In this document: piece by piece, positions 35,756 through 44,099 of the stretch
Position numbering within the stretch: the stretch's first letter is position 1
Layout: every line of letters starts with the position of its first letter
Assembly: GCF_002754315.1 (NCBI RefSeq)
Contig: NZ_PEFE01000001.1
Coordinates: 2,914,001 to 2,978,000 of the forward strand
DNA: 64,000 nucleotides
From: Flavobacterium sp. 11
Lineage (GTDB): Bacteria; Bacteroidota; Bacteroidia; Flavobacteriales; Flavobacteriaceae
Direction of reading: 5' to 3'
The notes under the pieces: generated by a model
Databases searched by the model: none
What the model was told of the DNA's origin: nothing
Seen by the model: only the letters and a program-made list of their open reading frames with translations
Translations under genes and position numbers: made by a program

Positions 35756-37300
35756 ATGGCTAACCATCAAAAAGATTTCTTATTTGTATTAATAAAATCG
35801 CTTTCAAAATCTGAAAAAAGACAATTTAAGATTTTTGCAAGCCGATTGGAAACCAGTTCCAATACAAAATTCATCGAATTATTCAACATTTTAGACAAAT
35901 CAGAAGTCTATGATGAGAAACTCATTCTGAAAAGCGGTATCATTAAAAAAGTACAATTATCGAATCTTAAATCATATTTGTACAAGCAAATTTTAGTGAG
36001 CATCCGATTGAATATTCCCAGTCAAAACATTCGATATCAGCTTAGAGAACAAATCGATTTTGCTGCTATATTGTACAATAAAGGGTTATACAAGCAGAGT
36101 TTAAAAATTTTGGATAAAACAAAAATTTTAGCTTTAGAGAATGATGAAAAACTCATGGCGTATGAAATCGTAGAATTCGAAAAACTTATTGAATCACAAT
36201 ACATCACACGAAGTATTCAAGGACGGGCTGATGAATTGGTTATTCAGGCCAAAGAATTAAATTATCGTAATACCATTTCCAGTAAATTATCTAATTTATC
36301 CCTGCAACTGTATGGGATTATGCTTAAAACCGGTTATGTAAAAAGTGATGAAGAGTATACCTATATAGACGACTATTTCAATAAGCACATTTCTAAATTT
36401 GATGATAAAAAGTTTGGTTTTAGAGAAAAATATTGGTTTTATAATGCGTATTTATGGCGAAGTTTCTTAGTACAGGATTTTCTTTCCTGCTATAAATATT
36501 CTTTAAAATGGGTGACGCTTTTTTATGACAACCCTAATATGATTTATTTAAACCCTGTATTTTTCTTAAAAGGAAACCATTATTTATTGGAATCTTTATA
36601 CATGTTGAAATACAAATCAAAATTCAAAAAGTATTTATCACTGCTGGAAAATACCATAAAAGACCCACGTTTTCCCGTGAATGACAATATTGCGTCACTA
36701 TCATTCTTATATGTGTATAACAATAAATTGAATTACCACATTCTGGAAGGAACGTTTGCCGAAAGCGAATACTTAATTCCCGAAGTATTAAATAAATTAA
36801 AACTTCATACGGACCATCTTGATGAGCATCACGAAATGTTGTTCTATTATAAATTTGCCTCAATTTATTTTGGGAACGAAAAATATGCGGAATGTATCTT
36901 TTATTTAGAGAAAATCATAAACAACAAAAATCTTTCGATGCGAGAAGATTTGATGTGTTTTGCTCGAATTTTGTGTTTAATTGCTCATTATGAATTAGGT
37001 AAGGATTATTATCTGGAAAATCAGTTGAAAAACACTTATAAATTCCTTATCAAAATGAATGATTTACATGAAGTGCAAAAAGAAATTATTCGATTTTTGA
37101 AAAACTTAAACTCTATTTATCCAACAGATATCAAAAAGGAGTTTATAAAAATGAGAGCTCGATTTATTGAATTGGAAAAAAATACTTATGAGAAAAGAGC
37201 TTTCCTTTATTTGGACATTATTTCTTGGCTCGAAAGCAAAATTGAAAACCGAAAAATCAGTGATATTATTAAGGAGAAAGCAAAATTGATCAATCGATAA
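35756..37300 (+). CDS. Conserved hypothetical protein, TPR-like helical
   Basis: This 514-residue protein has no signal peptide or membrane segment and is almost entirely helical, with many Tyr/Leu-rich helix pairs such as YNKGLYKQSLKILDKTKILA and KYAECIFYLEKIINNKN that resemble degenerate TPR units. Many Lys/Glu residues suggest a cytoplasmic scaffold. I recognise it only as a flavobacterial conserved protein; no catalytic motif is visible. It is divergent from leuA and ended by a strong terminator, so it is a single-gene unit. Confidence 0.7.
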   Translation: MANHQKDFLFVLIKSLSKSEKRQFKIFASRLETSSNTKFIELFNILDKSEVYDEKLILKSGIIKKVQLSNLKSYLYKQILVSIRLNIPSQNIRYQLREQIDFAAILYNKGLYKQSLKILDKTKILALENDEKLMAYEIVEFEKLIESQYITRSIQGRADELVIQAKELNYRNTISSKLSNLSLQLYGIMLKTGYVKSDEEYTYIDDYFNKHISKFDDKKFGFREKYWFYNAYLWRSFLVQDFLSCYKYSLKWVTLFYDNPNMIYLNPVFFLKGNHYLLESLYMLKYKSKFKKYLSLLENTIKDPRFPVNDNIASLSFLYVYNNKLNYHILEGTFAESEYLIPEVLNKLKLHTDHLDEHHEMLFYYKFASIYFGNEKYAECIFYLEKIINNKNLSMREDLMCFARILCLIAHYELGKDYYLENQLKNTYKFLIKMNDLHEVQKEIIRFLKNLNSIYPTDIKKEFIKMRARFIELEKNTYEKRAFLYLDIISWLESKIENRKISDIIKEKAKLINR

Positions 37301-37313
37301 CATTTTATATGAC

Positions 37314-37339
37314 AAAAGGAGGTTCAACACCTCCTTTTT
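37314..37339 (+). terminator. Intrinsic terminator
   Basis: A 10-bp stem, AAAAGGAGGT (37314-37323) with ACCTCCTTTT (37329-37338), has a 5-base loop and ends in T5. It lies 13 bases after the helical protein's stop. Confidence 0.85.
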
Positions 37340-37394
37340 GTTAACCTATAATTCTTTTCTTCCTCTTTTATATCGAGTAATAACACCCCAATTA

Positions 37395-37685
37395 TTACGC
37401 TAATTTTTCTGTTCTATAAACAATAGGCGCTTCTTGTAACAATGGTTTTGCATTTTCGAAAAAAGAAATAAGGTACGTTTTCTCATCATGAAGCTTCAAT
37501 CCAGCCTCATTTTCCCATACTTCATGAAAAATAAAAATAGTTGACTCTTCAAGACTTTGATGCAAATCATATTGCAAACAAGCCGCTTCTTTAGTCGAAT
37601 TTTGAACTAAATCCAGCAAAAGCGATTTCAATGTCTCGCAACTTTCCGGTTTACTTTTTAGGATAACGGTTAGATTTATTGGCAT
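37395..37685 (-). CDS. Antibiotic-biosynthesis-monooxygenase (YgiN-like) domain protein
   Basis: The 96-residue protein has the ABM dimeric alpha-beta barrel: INLTVILKSKPESCETLKSLL, then AACLQYDLHQSLEESTIFIF and EVWENEAGLKLHDE. YgiN-type proteins act on quinols and are often paired with the quinone reductase MdaB. Here mdaB is directly upstream with two bases between, reproducing that pair. It is a small cytoplasmic cofactor-free enzyme. Confidence 0.87.
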   Translation of the reverse strand: MPINLTVILKSKPESCETLKSLLLDLVQNSTKEAACLQYDLHQSLEESTIFIFHEVWENEAGLKLHDEKTYLISFFENAKPLLQEAPIVYRTEKLA

Positions 37686-37687
37686 AA

Positions 37688-38281
37688 TTAATTTAAAAAT
37701 AATTGTGTTAAATGGTTTTCATACACTTTAAGATCATTTACAACATCAGCATTTTTTTCAATATCATGAAAATGAATACTTTGTAACGGTTTCATGCCTG
37801 TAAAAGCGTTCATTCGGTGAAAACCAAATAACGGTCCTTCATCCACACTGTGCTGATTGAAAAATTCTCCCGGTAAAGTAAAAGCTTCTTTTGGGGCATT
37901 CCAAGAGGTAGTTACCATATATTTTTTGCCGTGAAGCATTCCTCCTGTTCCGTAATTAATAGTTGGATTTTCAGATGAACGTCCGTCACTTTTGTAAATT
38001 CCCTTGGCATGGCCTTCAGTAAAAACCACATCAATGTATTTTTTAAATCCGTGAGGCAACTGAAACCACCATATTGGAGTGTGATAGATGATTACATCAG
38101 CCCAAACAAATTTTTCAACTTCAGCCACAGAATTATAATCGTCATTGATATTGGTTGTTTTTACTTCAAAATTGCTGTTTTTTTTGAAAAAATTCAAAGT
38201 TTCGTTCGAAATGGTTTCATTAAATCGTCCTCCGGAATGACCAAACTTTTGCCCCCCATTTATTATAAATATTTTTGTCAT
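37688..38281 (-). CDS. mdaB: MdaB-type NAD(P)H:quinone reductase
   Basis: The 197-residue flavodoxin-fold enzyme has FIINGGQKFGHSGGRFNETI at the FMN/FAD phosphate loop, VIYHTPIWWFQLPHGFKKYID in the middle, and GRSSENPTINYGTGGMLHGK. It reduces quinones by two electrons and avoids redox cycling. It forms an operon with the ygiN-like gene and is divergent from a LysR regulator, 97 bases apart. Confidence 0.88.
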   Translation of the reverse strand: MTKIFIINGGQKFGHSGGRFNETISNETLNFFKKNSNFEVKTTNINDDYNSVAEVEKFVWADVIIYHTPIWWFQLPHGFKKYIDVVFTEGHAKGIYKSDGRSSENPTINYGTGGMLHGKKYMVTTSWNAPKEAFTLPGEFFNQHSVDEGPLFGFHRMNAFTGMKPLQSIHFHDIEKNADVVNDLKVYENHLTQLFLN

Positions 38282-38307
38282 GATTTGTATTTTTTAATTT
38301 GATGGTG

Positions 38308-38375
38308 CAAAGTTATAACGAAAAAGTCTATTATTAAAATAACTTAATTCATACCTTTGTATTATAATTATAATA
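38308..38375. promoter_or_regulatory. Divergent mdaB / LysR control region
   Basis: The minus strand has -7 box TAACTTTG (38308-38315) for mdaB, and the plus strand has TACCTTTG (38352-38359) for the LysR gene. Immediately after the latter is a perfect 16-bp palindrome, TATTATAATTATAATA (38360-38375), three bases before the LysR ATG, where a bound dimer would block transcription or initiation. Confidence 0.5.
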
Positions 38376-38378
38376 GTT

Positions 38379-39272
38379 ATGATAAATTTAGAATGGTATC
38401 GAACGTTTAAAGCGGTATACAAAACAGGAACCTTGACTAGTGCGGCAGAAGTATTATTTATTTCTCAACCTGGTGTGAGTCTGCATTTGAGCTCCTTGGA
38501 AAATTATGTGGGCTATAAATTATTTGACCGAACCGGTCGAAAAATGGTTCCCACCGAAAAAGGAAAAGTGCTCTACAATTTTATCATTGAAGCATTGACT
38601 AAACTGGAAGAAGCCGAGAAAAATTTTCAAAGAAGCACCGAAAAAAATACGCCAACTATAAGTGTTGGAATGTGTTTTGAAACTTTCCAAATTACTCTGG
38701 AACAGTATATTTCAAGCTTGCCATTTAATGTTATTATTCAGTTTGGTGAATATCCTGAAATGGTCGAAAGTCTAGAAAAAGGAATTCTTGATTTAATCAT
38801 CACACCACAAATGGTGGTTAAAAATACCATTGATTACCAAGCCTTTTCTTCAGAAACCATTGTACTTGTTGGCGGAAGCGAAATTGACGATTTGGAATTC
38901 GATTCAATAGAAAAAAATGAGAATTTAGAAGAAATCGAACTTTGGTTAAAACAACAAAAATGGTATGGAACTACTGGGGATATGGAACATTTACGTCGTT
39001 TTTGGCAATTAAATTTCAATAAACACCCTGATTTCAGACCTAACTATATTGTGCCAAATCTAAATTCTATCGTACGCTGTCTGAGCAGTGGCAAGGGATT
39101 GGCTGTTGTTCCTGATTTTCTTTGCAAAAAAGAAATTGACAATGGTTCGATTAAAATGATTTGGGAAGGAAATACGCCACTAAAAAATACGCTCTATTTT
39201 GCAACCAGAAAAAAAACAATGTATCAGGAAGAAATAACTCTGATTAAGAAAATATTTTTGGAATTAAACTAA
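38379..39272 (+). CDS. LysR-family transcriptional regulator
   Basis: The 297-residue protein has the LysR winged helix at 3-60 (LEWYRTFKAVYKTGTLTSAA, then LFISQPGVSLHLSSLENYVG) and a C-terminal effector domain from about 90. LysR proteins usually regulate the divergent gene, here mdaB-ygiN, in response to a small molecule, plausibly a quinone or other electrophile. Four in-phase palindromic bases at its own promoter suggest autoregulation. Confidence 0.9.
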   Translation: MINLEWYRTFKAVYKTGTLTSAAEVLFISQPGVSLHLSSLENYVGYKLFDRTGRKMVPTEKGKVLYNFIIEALTKLEEAEKNFQRSTEKNTPTISVGMCFETFQITLEQYISSLPFNVIIQFGEYPEMVESLEKGILDLIITPQMVVKNTIDYQAFSSETIVLVGGSEIDDLEFDSIEKNENLEEIELWLKQQKWYGTTGDMEHLRRFWQLNFNKHPDFRPNYIVPNLNSIVRCLSSGKGLAVVPDFLCKKEIDNGSIKMIWEGNTPLKNTLYFATRKKTMYQEEITLIKKIFLELN

Positions 39273-39329
39273 AACACTCCGTCTAAAAAATATTCATTAC
39301 TTTTAAAGGATACTTAAAAATTTAAAATT

Positions 39330-39446
39330 ATGAATGGATTTTTTAAAACAATACTTGCAGGTTACGGTGCCAAAAAATTAGGTGGCGGCTGTTTTGGAAC
39401 AATTATTATTTTCATAATAATCTATTGGATATTAGGTTATTTTTAG
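39330..39446 (+). CDS. 38-residue small membrane protein
   Basis: A short frame from ATG 39330 to TAG 39446 encodes 38 residues: a basic N-terminus MNGFFKTILAGYGAKKLGGG, Cys-Phe-Gly, then one strong membrane helix, TIIIFIIIYWILGYF. The codon use and the GYGAKKLGGGC head followed by a clean transmembrane span look like a real conserved small protein rather than chance. It stands alone between the LysR gene and the E1 gene. Function unknown. Confidence 0.55.
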   Translation: MNGFFKTILAGYGAKKLGGGCFGTIIIFIIIYWILGYF

Positions 39447-39486
39447 AATCATAACGCTAAAAATAACCCAATTACAAATTCAAATA

Positions 39487-41463
39487 TTAGTAAGCCAAGA
39501 GTTCTTTCAAATCACTTTCGAATCTTCCTTTCGGTAAATATTGATCTTCCAAAGCTTTTGTAAAAGGAATTGGCGAGTCTAAACTTGCTACGCGTTTTAC
39601 TGGCGCATCAAGATATTTGAAACAATTTTCCATTATCATTGCCGAAATATCACTAGCAATACCACCAAACATACTGTCTTCCTGATAAATAATCACTCTT
39701 CCTGTTTTCTTTACCGAAGCAAAAATAGCTTCAGTATCCAAAGGCTGTAAAGTTCTCAAATCCAACAAATCAGCAGAAATTTCAGGATTTTTTGATAAAG
39801 TATCCAAAGCCCAATGCACCGTTGCTCCAAACGAAATGATAGTAACATCAGCCCCTTCTTTCAACAACGCCGCTTTTCCTAATGGAATGGTATAATAATT
39901 GGTTGGTACATCTTGGTAAACGCTTCTATACAATTGCTTATGTTCAAAGAATAATATCGGATTCGGGTCGTTTATGGAAGTATTCAATAATCCTTTCGCA
40001 TCATACGGAAATGCCGGATAAACTACTTTTAAACCCGGTGTTTTGGTAAACCAAGCTTCATTGGTTTGCGAATGAAAAGGGCCCGCTTGTGTTCCTCCGC
40101 CACAAGGCATTCTAACTACAACATCAGCTTTTTCTAACCAACGATAATGTGATTTGGCTAATAAATTCACAATTGGATTGAAACCTGTCGAAACAAAATC
40201 AGCAAACTGCATTTCCACAATCGCTTTATAGCCATTAATCGACAATCCCATTCCTGCCGAAACCACTGCACTTTCACAAATTGGCGTATTAATGACACGC
40301 TCTTTACCAAATTGCGCTACAAAACCATCTGTAATTTTGAAAGCACCACCATATTCAGCGATATCCTGACCCATGATTACGGAGTTTTCATGACGTTCCA
40401 TCGATTGTCTCAAACTGTTAGAAATCGCATCTATGAAACGAATATTTTCTTTTTCCTCAGATGGATTAACTTGCTCGAATACATAAGGTTTGTAAACATC
40501 ATTTAGCTCTTCACTTAAAGAAGCTTCAATTTCTGGTTCAGCATTGGCAATAGCCAGACTTTCATCAATTTCCTTCTTTATTTCAGCATGTAAAGCCGCA
40601 TCAAAATCAGCTGTAAGAACTCCGTTTTCTGCCAAATACTTTCTGTAATTTTCTACTGGATCTTTAATAGCCCACATATCCATTAACTCTTGTGGAATAT
40701 ATTTGGTACCACTCGCCTCTTCGTGCCCGCGCATTCTGAAGGTTTTGAATTCCAATAAAACCGGACGTGGATTTTCTTTCATCGAAGCCTTCAATTCAGA
40801 TAATAAATTAAACACTTCCAGAATATTATTTCCATCAACAATATGACTTTCCATTCCGTAACCTTTCCCTTTATCGGCCAGGTTTTCGCAACGGTATTGT
40901 TCATTTGTAGGAGTCGAAAGTCCATAACCGTTATTCTCTATCACAAACAGCACCGGTAATTCCCAAACGGAAGCAATATTCAACGCTTCATGAAAATCGC
41001 CTTCGCTTGTTGCTCCTTCGCCTGTAAAAACGGCAGTAACTTTTCCGTTTTTCTTTAGTTTATTGGCCAAAGCAATTCCGTCAGCAAGGCCTAATTGCGG
41101 ACCTAAATGCGAAATCATTCCTATAATCTTGTATTGTTGTGTTCCAAAGTGAAAACTTCGATCACGCCCTTTCGTAAAACCATTGGCTTTGCCTTGCCAT
41201 TGTGAAAAAAGTCGGTATAACGGAATATCTCTTCCGGTGAAAACACCAAGATTTCTATGCATTGGCAAAATGTATTCATCTGAATCTAAAACTGCTGTGA
41301 CTCCAACAGAAATAGCCTCTTGACCAATTCCAGAAAACCATTTGGATACCTTTCCCTGACGAATAAGAATCAACATTTTCTCCTCAATTAGTCTTGGTTT
41401 CAGTATTCTTTTATATAAATCTAATAATTGGTTGTCTGTAAGATTTTTTCTGTCGAAGATCAT
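39487..41463 (-). CDS. 2-oxo-acid dehydrogenase E1, fused alpha and beta subunits
   Basis: The 658-residue protein joins E1-alpha (about 1-330, ThDP motif GEGATSEGDFHEALNIASVW and NNGYGLSTP) to E1-beta (about 340-658, with GQDIAEYGGAFKITDGF and FEHKQLYR). Such fused E1 enzymes serve branched-chain 2-oxo acid or pyruvate dehydrogenase complexes; the alpha start and lack of neighbours do not settle which. It transfers the decarboxylated acyl group to E2 lipoamide. A -7 box TATCTTTG (minus, 41487-41494) lies 23 bases before the start. No E2 or E3 gene is in the window. Confidence 0.9.
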   Translation of the reverse strand: MIFDRKNLTDNQLLDLYKRILKPRLIEEKMLILIRQGKVSKWFSGIGQEAISVGVTAVLDSDEYILPMHRNLGVFTGRDIPLYRLFSQWQGKANGFTKGRDRSFHFGTQQYKIIGMISHLGPQLGLADGIALANKLKKNGKVTAVFTGEGATSEGDFHEALNIASVWELPVLFVIENNGYGLSTPTNEQYRCENLADKGKGYGMESHIVDGNNILEVFNLLSELKASMKENPRPVLLEFKTFRMRGHEEASGTKYIPQELMDMWAIKDPVENYRKYLAENGVLTADFDAALHAEIKKEIDESLAIANAEPEIEASLSEELNDVYKPYVFEQVNPSEEKENIRFIDAISNSLRQSMERHENSVIMGQDIAEYGGAFKITDGFVAQFGKERVINTPICESAVVSAGMGLSINGYKAIVEMQFADFVSTGFNPIVNLLAKSHYRWLEKADVVVRMPCGGGTQAGPFHSQTNEAWFTKTPGLKVVYPAFPYDAKGLLNTSINDPNPILFFEHKQLYRSVYQDVPTNYYTIPLGKAALLKEGADVTIISFGATVHWALDTLSKNPEISADLLDLRTLQPLDTEAIFASVKKTGRVIIYQEDSMFGGIASDISAMIMENCFKYLDAPVKRVASLDSPIPFTKALEDQYLPKGRFESDLKELLAY

Positions 41464-41486
41464 TTTTTCGGTTTTATTGTATGGTT

Positions 41487-41494
41487 CAAAGATA
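41487..41494 (-). promoter_or_regulatory. -7 box TATCTTTG of the E1 gene
   Basis: The minus strand reads TATCTTTG, an exact TAnnTTTG match, 23 bases before the E1 ATG. Confidence 0.5.
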
Positions 41495-41578
41495 AAAAAA
41501 TATAACAGTTTAGTATTATTTTGTTATATTTTTTTATATTGTTTATAAGTTTTAAAATTCAGATATAAAATTATTCTT

Positions 41579-41586
41579 TACATTTG
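41579..41586 (+). promoter_or_regulatory. -7 box TACATTTG of the 2OG oxygenase
   Basis: TACATTTG lies 49 bases before the ATG at 41636, in the divergent spacer. A small AAGG/CCTT hairpin (around 41592-41608) follows in the leader. Confidence 0.5.
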
Positions 41587-41635
41587 TATCTGCAAGGTTT
41601 TTAGCCTTACAAGTTATTAAAAAATATTTAAAAGT

Positions 41636-42586
41636 ATGCAAAACATTCCTAGTGTTGACTTGCGTGATTTCCTTTCGGACGACCCGAAACGTAAACAAAA
41701 ATTTGTAAATGAAATCGGAAGTGCATTTGAAGATATTGGCTTCGTAGCACTCAAAGGGCATTTTTTAAACGACCAACTGGTTGATGAATTGTATGGTGAA
41801 ATCAGAAATTTTTTCGCTTTACCTTTAGAAACAAAACACAGTTATGAAATCCCTGGAATTGGCGGACAAAGAGGTTATGTTTCTTTTGGAACAGAGCATG
41901 CCAAAGGCAGAAAAGAAGGTGATTTGAAGGAGTTTTGGCATTTTGGACAATACGTGTCTGAAGATTCAAAATACGCTTCAGAGTATCCTGAAAACGTTGA
42001 AGTTAAAGAACTTCCCCGTTTTAATGTTGTAGGTAAAGAGGCTTACCAAATGCTGGAAAAAACAGGAGTTTATGTTTTGAGAGCTTTGGCTTTACACCTT
42101 GGTTTAGATGAATTTTATTTTGACCAATATGCCAAAGACGGAAATTCAATCTTAAGACCTATTCATTATCCACCGATTACATCTGAGCCAGCAAACGCTA
42201 TTCGTGCTGCTGCTCACGGTGATATCAACTTGATTACTTTGTTGATGGGTGCACAAGGAAAAGGATTGCAAGTACAAAATCACAACGGAGAATGGATTGA
42301 TGCCATTGCTGAACCGGATGAATTAGTTATTAATGTGGGTGATATGTTATCGCGTCATACGAATAACAAATTAAAATCTACTATTCATCAAGTGGTAAAC
42401 CCACCAAGAGAATTATGGGGAACTTCACGTTATTCTATTCCGTTTTTTATGCATCCAGTGAGTGATATGAAATTGGATTGTTTGGAAAACTGTATTGATG
42501 CAGAACATCCAAAAAAATTCGAAGATATTACTGCGGGAGCTTATTTATACGAGCGTTTAGTAGATTTAGGGCTTATTAAAAAATAA
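41636..42586 (+). CDS. Isopenicillin-N-synthase-like 2OG-Fe(II) oxygenase
   Basis: The 316-residue protein starts with a DIOX_N domain, SVDLRDFLSDDPKRKQKFV, and has the oxygenase core with the iron ligands in AAHGDINLITLLMGA (His-x-Asp) and SRHTNNKLKSTIHQVV (distal His), followed by the 2-oxoglutarate Arg in SRYSIPFFMHP. It hydroxylates or desaturates an unknown small substrate using Fe(II), O2 and 2-oxoglutarate. The family is common in flavobacteria as a stand-alone gene. A UUCG-capped terminator follows. Confidence 0.88.
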   Translation: MQNIPSVDLRDFLSDDPKRKQKFVNEIGSAFEDIGFVALKGHFLNDQLVDELYGEIRNFFALPLETKHSYEIPGIGGQRGYVSFGTEHAKGRKEGDLKEFWHFGQYVSEDSKYASEYPENVEVKELPRFNVVGKEAYQMLEKTGVYVLRALALHLGLDEFYFDQYAKDGNSILRPIHYPPITSEPANAIRAAAHGDINLITLLMGAQGKGLQVQNHNGEWIDAIAEPDELVINVGDMLSRHTNNKLKSTIHQVVNPPRELWGTSRYSIPFFMHPVSDMKLDCLENCIDAEHPKKFEDITAGAYLYERLVDLGLIKK

Positions 42587-42607
42587 TTCATAATTTTATA
42601 GTTCAAG

Positions 42608-42637
42608 AAAGACATCGAGTTCGCTTGATGTCTTTTT
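42608..42637 (+). terminator. Terminator with TTCG tetraloop
   Basis: Stem AAAGACATCGAG (42608-42619) with CTTGATGTCTTT (42624-42635), one G-T pair, is capped by TTCG and followed by T's. It lies 21 bases after the oxygenase stop. Confidence 0.85.
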
Positions 42638-42645
42638 GTTTTTTT

Positions 42646-42708
42646 ACCATTAAGAAATTAAGGTAGATTAAGAGCAGTGAAACTTAATTTTCTTAACTTC
42701 TTAATGGT
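42646..42708. repeat. 17-bp inverted repeat
   Basis: ACCATTAAGAAATTAAG (42646-42662) and CTTAACTTCTTAATGGT (42692-42708) are complementary over 17 bp with one mismatch, around a 29-base spacer. It sits between a terminator and the SUI1 gene, so it is not needed for termination and looks like a small dispersed palindromic element. Confidence 0.55.
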
Positions 42709-42733
42709 TTAATAATTAATTAATTTTTAAAAC

Positions 42734-43063
42734 ATGGACTTACAAGACCAATTAAAAAACCTTTTTCCAGATCACGAACCATCTCCTGAAGATCCAATTG
42801 AAGAAGTGGCTCACGAATTATACGTTCAAAAAGAACCTATGATTTGTAAATTCGAAAAACGAAAAGGAAAAGCGACTACCATAATTGAAGGCTATGAAGG
42901 TACTGACGAGGATTTTAAAATTCTTGCCAAGGAAATCAAAACCAAATTGAGTGTTGGTGGAACTTTCAAAGATAATTCCATTATCATTCAAGGTGATTAT
43001 CGTGATAAAATAATGACTATTTTAAAAGAAAAAGGATTTAAAGTAAAACGTGTTGGAGGGTAA
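42734..43063 (+). CDS. Translation initiation factor SUI1/eIF1-like protein
   Basis: The 109-residue protein has a disordered acidic head and the SUI1 fold with RKGKATTIIEGYEGTDEDFKI, LSVGGTFKDNSIIIQGDYRDKI and ILKEKGFKVKRVGG. It is the bacterial YciH-type homologue of eIF1 and is thought to influence start-codon fidelity on the 30S subunit. It is followed by a purine/pyrimidine phosphorylase gene after a 72-base spacer with two AGTATTCAGT direct repeats. Confidence 0.88.
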   Translation: MDLQDQLKNLFPDHEPSPEDPIEEVAHELYVQKEPMICKFEKRKGKATTIIEGYEGTDEDFKILAKEIKTKLSVGGTFKDNSIIIQGDYRDKIMTILKEKGFKVKRVGG

Positions 43064-43135
43064 AAAGTATTCAGTGTTCAGTTATTAGTATTCAGTTGAG
43101 CAACTTGAAACCTTAAATATTAAACAAAAAAAATA

Positions 43136-44005
43136 ATGATACAATCATCAGAATTAATATTAAATCCAGACGGTAGCGTTTATCATTTGAATTTAAAACC
43201 AGAACATATTGCACACGATATCATCTTTGTAGGAGATCAAAATCGCGTGGAAAAAATCACACAATTTTTTGACAGCATTGAATTTTCGACTCAAAAAAGA
43301 GAATTCAAAACCCAAACCGGGATTTTTAAAGGCAAGCGAATTACAGTAATGTCTACAGGAATTGGTCCTGACAACATTGATATTGTCATCAACGAACTGG
43401 ATGCTTTGGTCAATATTGATTTGAAAACACGTCAGCCAAAAGAAAATTTAACTTCACTGAACATCATCCGTATTGGAACTTCGGGTTCTTTACAAGCCGA
43501 TATTCCTGTTGATAGTTTTGTGATGTCAAAATTTGGATTAGGACTGGATAACATGCTACGCTCCTATTTGATTGACGAAGTTTCGAATCTTGAAATGGAA
43601 GATGCTTTTGTGAAACACACCAATTGGGATTTACGAAAAGGAAAACCATACGTGATTGCTTGTTCTGAAAAATTGGAAAAAATAATTGAAAGCGACAAAA
43701 TGCACAAAGGAATTACCGCAACTGCAGGTGGTTTTTACGGTCCACAAGGTCGAGTGTTGCGTTTGAATATTCAAGATGAAGCGCTAAATTCTAAAATGGA
43801 TAATTTTGAATTTGGTGACAACCAAATCACCAACTTAGAAATGGAAACGGCAGCAATTTATGGACTTTCGACTCTTTTAGGACATAACGCATTGTCATTG
43901 AACGCTATCATTGCCAATCGTGCTTCGGGAACATTTAGCGAGGATCCGTACAAAGCCGTTGATGAATTGATTGCGTATACTTTAGAAAAAATAGCTTTAG
44001 GATAG
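43136..44005 (+). CDS. Nucleoside (uridine) phosphorylase
   Basis: The 289-residue enzyme has the NP-I fold: FVGDQNRVEKI near 31-41, STGIGPDNIDIVINEL near 74-89, IRIGTSGSLQADIPV near 111-125, and NLEMETAAIYGLSTLLGH near 233-250. The motif order fits uridine phosphorylase-like enzymes that cleave nucleosides with phosphate. An extra insertion around LNPDGSVYHLNLKPEHIA at the start is common in Bacteroidota members. Cytoplasmic salvage role. Confidence 0.88.
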   Translation: MIQSSELILNPDGSVYHLNLKPEHIAHDIIFVGDQNRVEKITQFFDSIEFSTQKREFKTQTGIFKGKRITVMSTGIGPDNIDIVINELDALVNIDLKTRQPKENLTSLNIIRIGTSGSLQADIPVDSFVMSKFGLGLDNMLRSYLIDEVSNLEMEDAFVKHTNWDLRKGKPYVIACSEKLEKIIESDKMHKGITATAGGFYGPQGRVLRLNIQDEALNSKMDNFEFGDNQITNLEMETAAIYGLSTLLGHNALSLNAIIANRASGTFSEDPYKAVDELIAYTLEKIALG

Positions 44006-44034
44006 CAAAATTAATTTTCAAAACCGTACCCATT

Positions 44035-44076
44035 TGTAGTTTTAAAAAAGTGCTCTTTAATTTTTTTAAAACTACA
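44035..44076 (+). terminator. 15-bp terminator hairpin after the phosphorylase
   Basis: TGTAGTTTTAAAAAA (44035-44049) pairs perfectly with TTTTTTAAAACTACA (44062-44076) around a 12-base loop, a likely terminator in either direction. Its 3' arm overlaps the -7 box of the next gene (44073-44080). Confidence 0.7.
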
Positions 44077-44080
44077 TTTG
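44073..44080 (+). promoter_or_regulatory. -7 box TACATTTG of the SDR gene
   Basis: TACATTTG lies 19 bases before the ATG at 44100 and shares its first four bases with the end of the upstream terminator stem. Confidence 0.5.
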
Positions 44081-44099
44081 TTTTTAGAACAAAACGATA

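Noticed and set aside
37395..38281. Pathway link of MdaB/YgiN to the type III PKS cluster
   Set aside because: They are 13 kb apart with their own LysR regulator; the pair is a common quinone-handling module on its own.
43070..43100. AGTATTCAGT direct repeats before the phosphorylase
   Set aside because: Only two short copies in an AT-rich spacer; too little to call an element.
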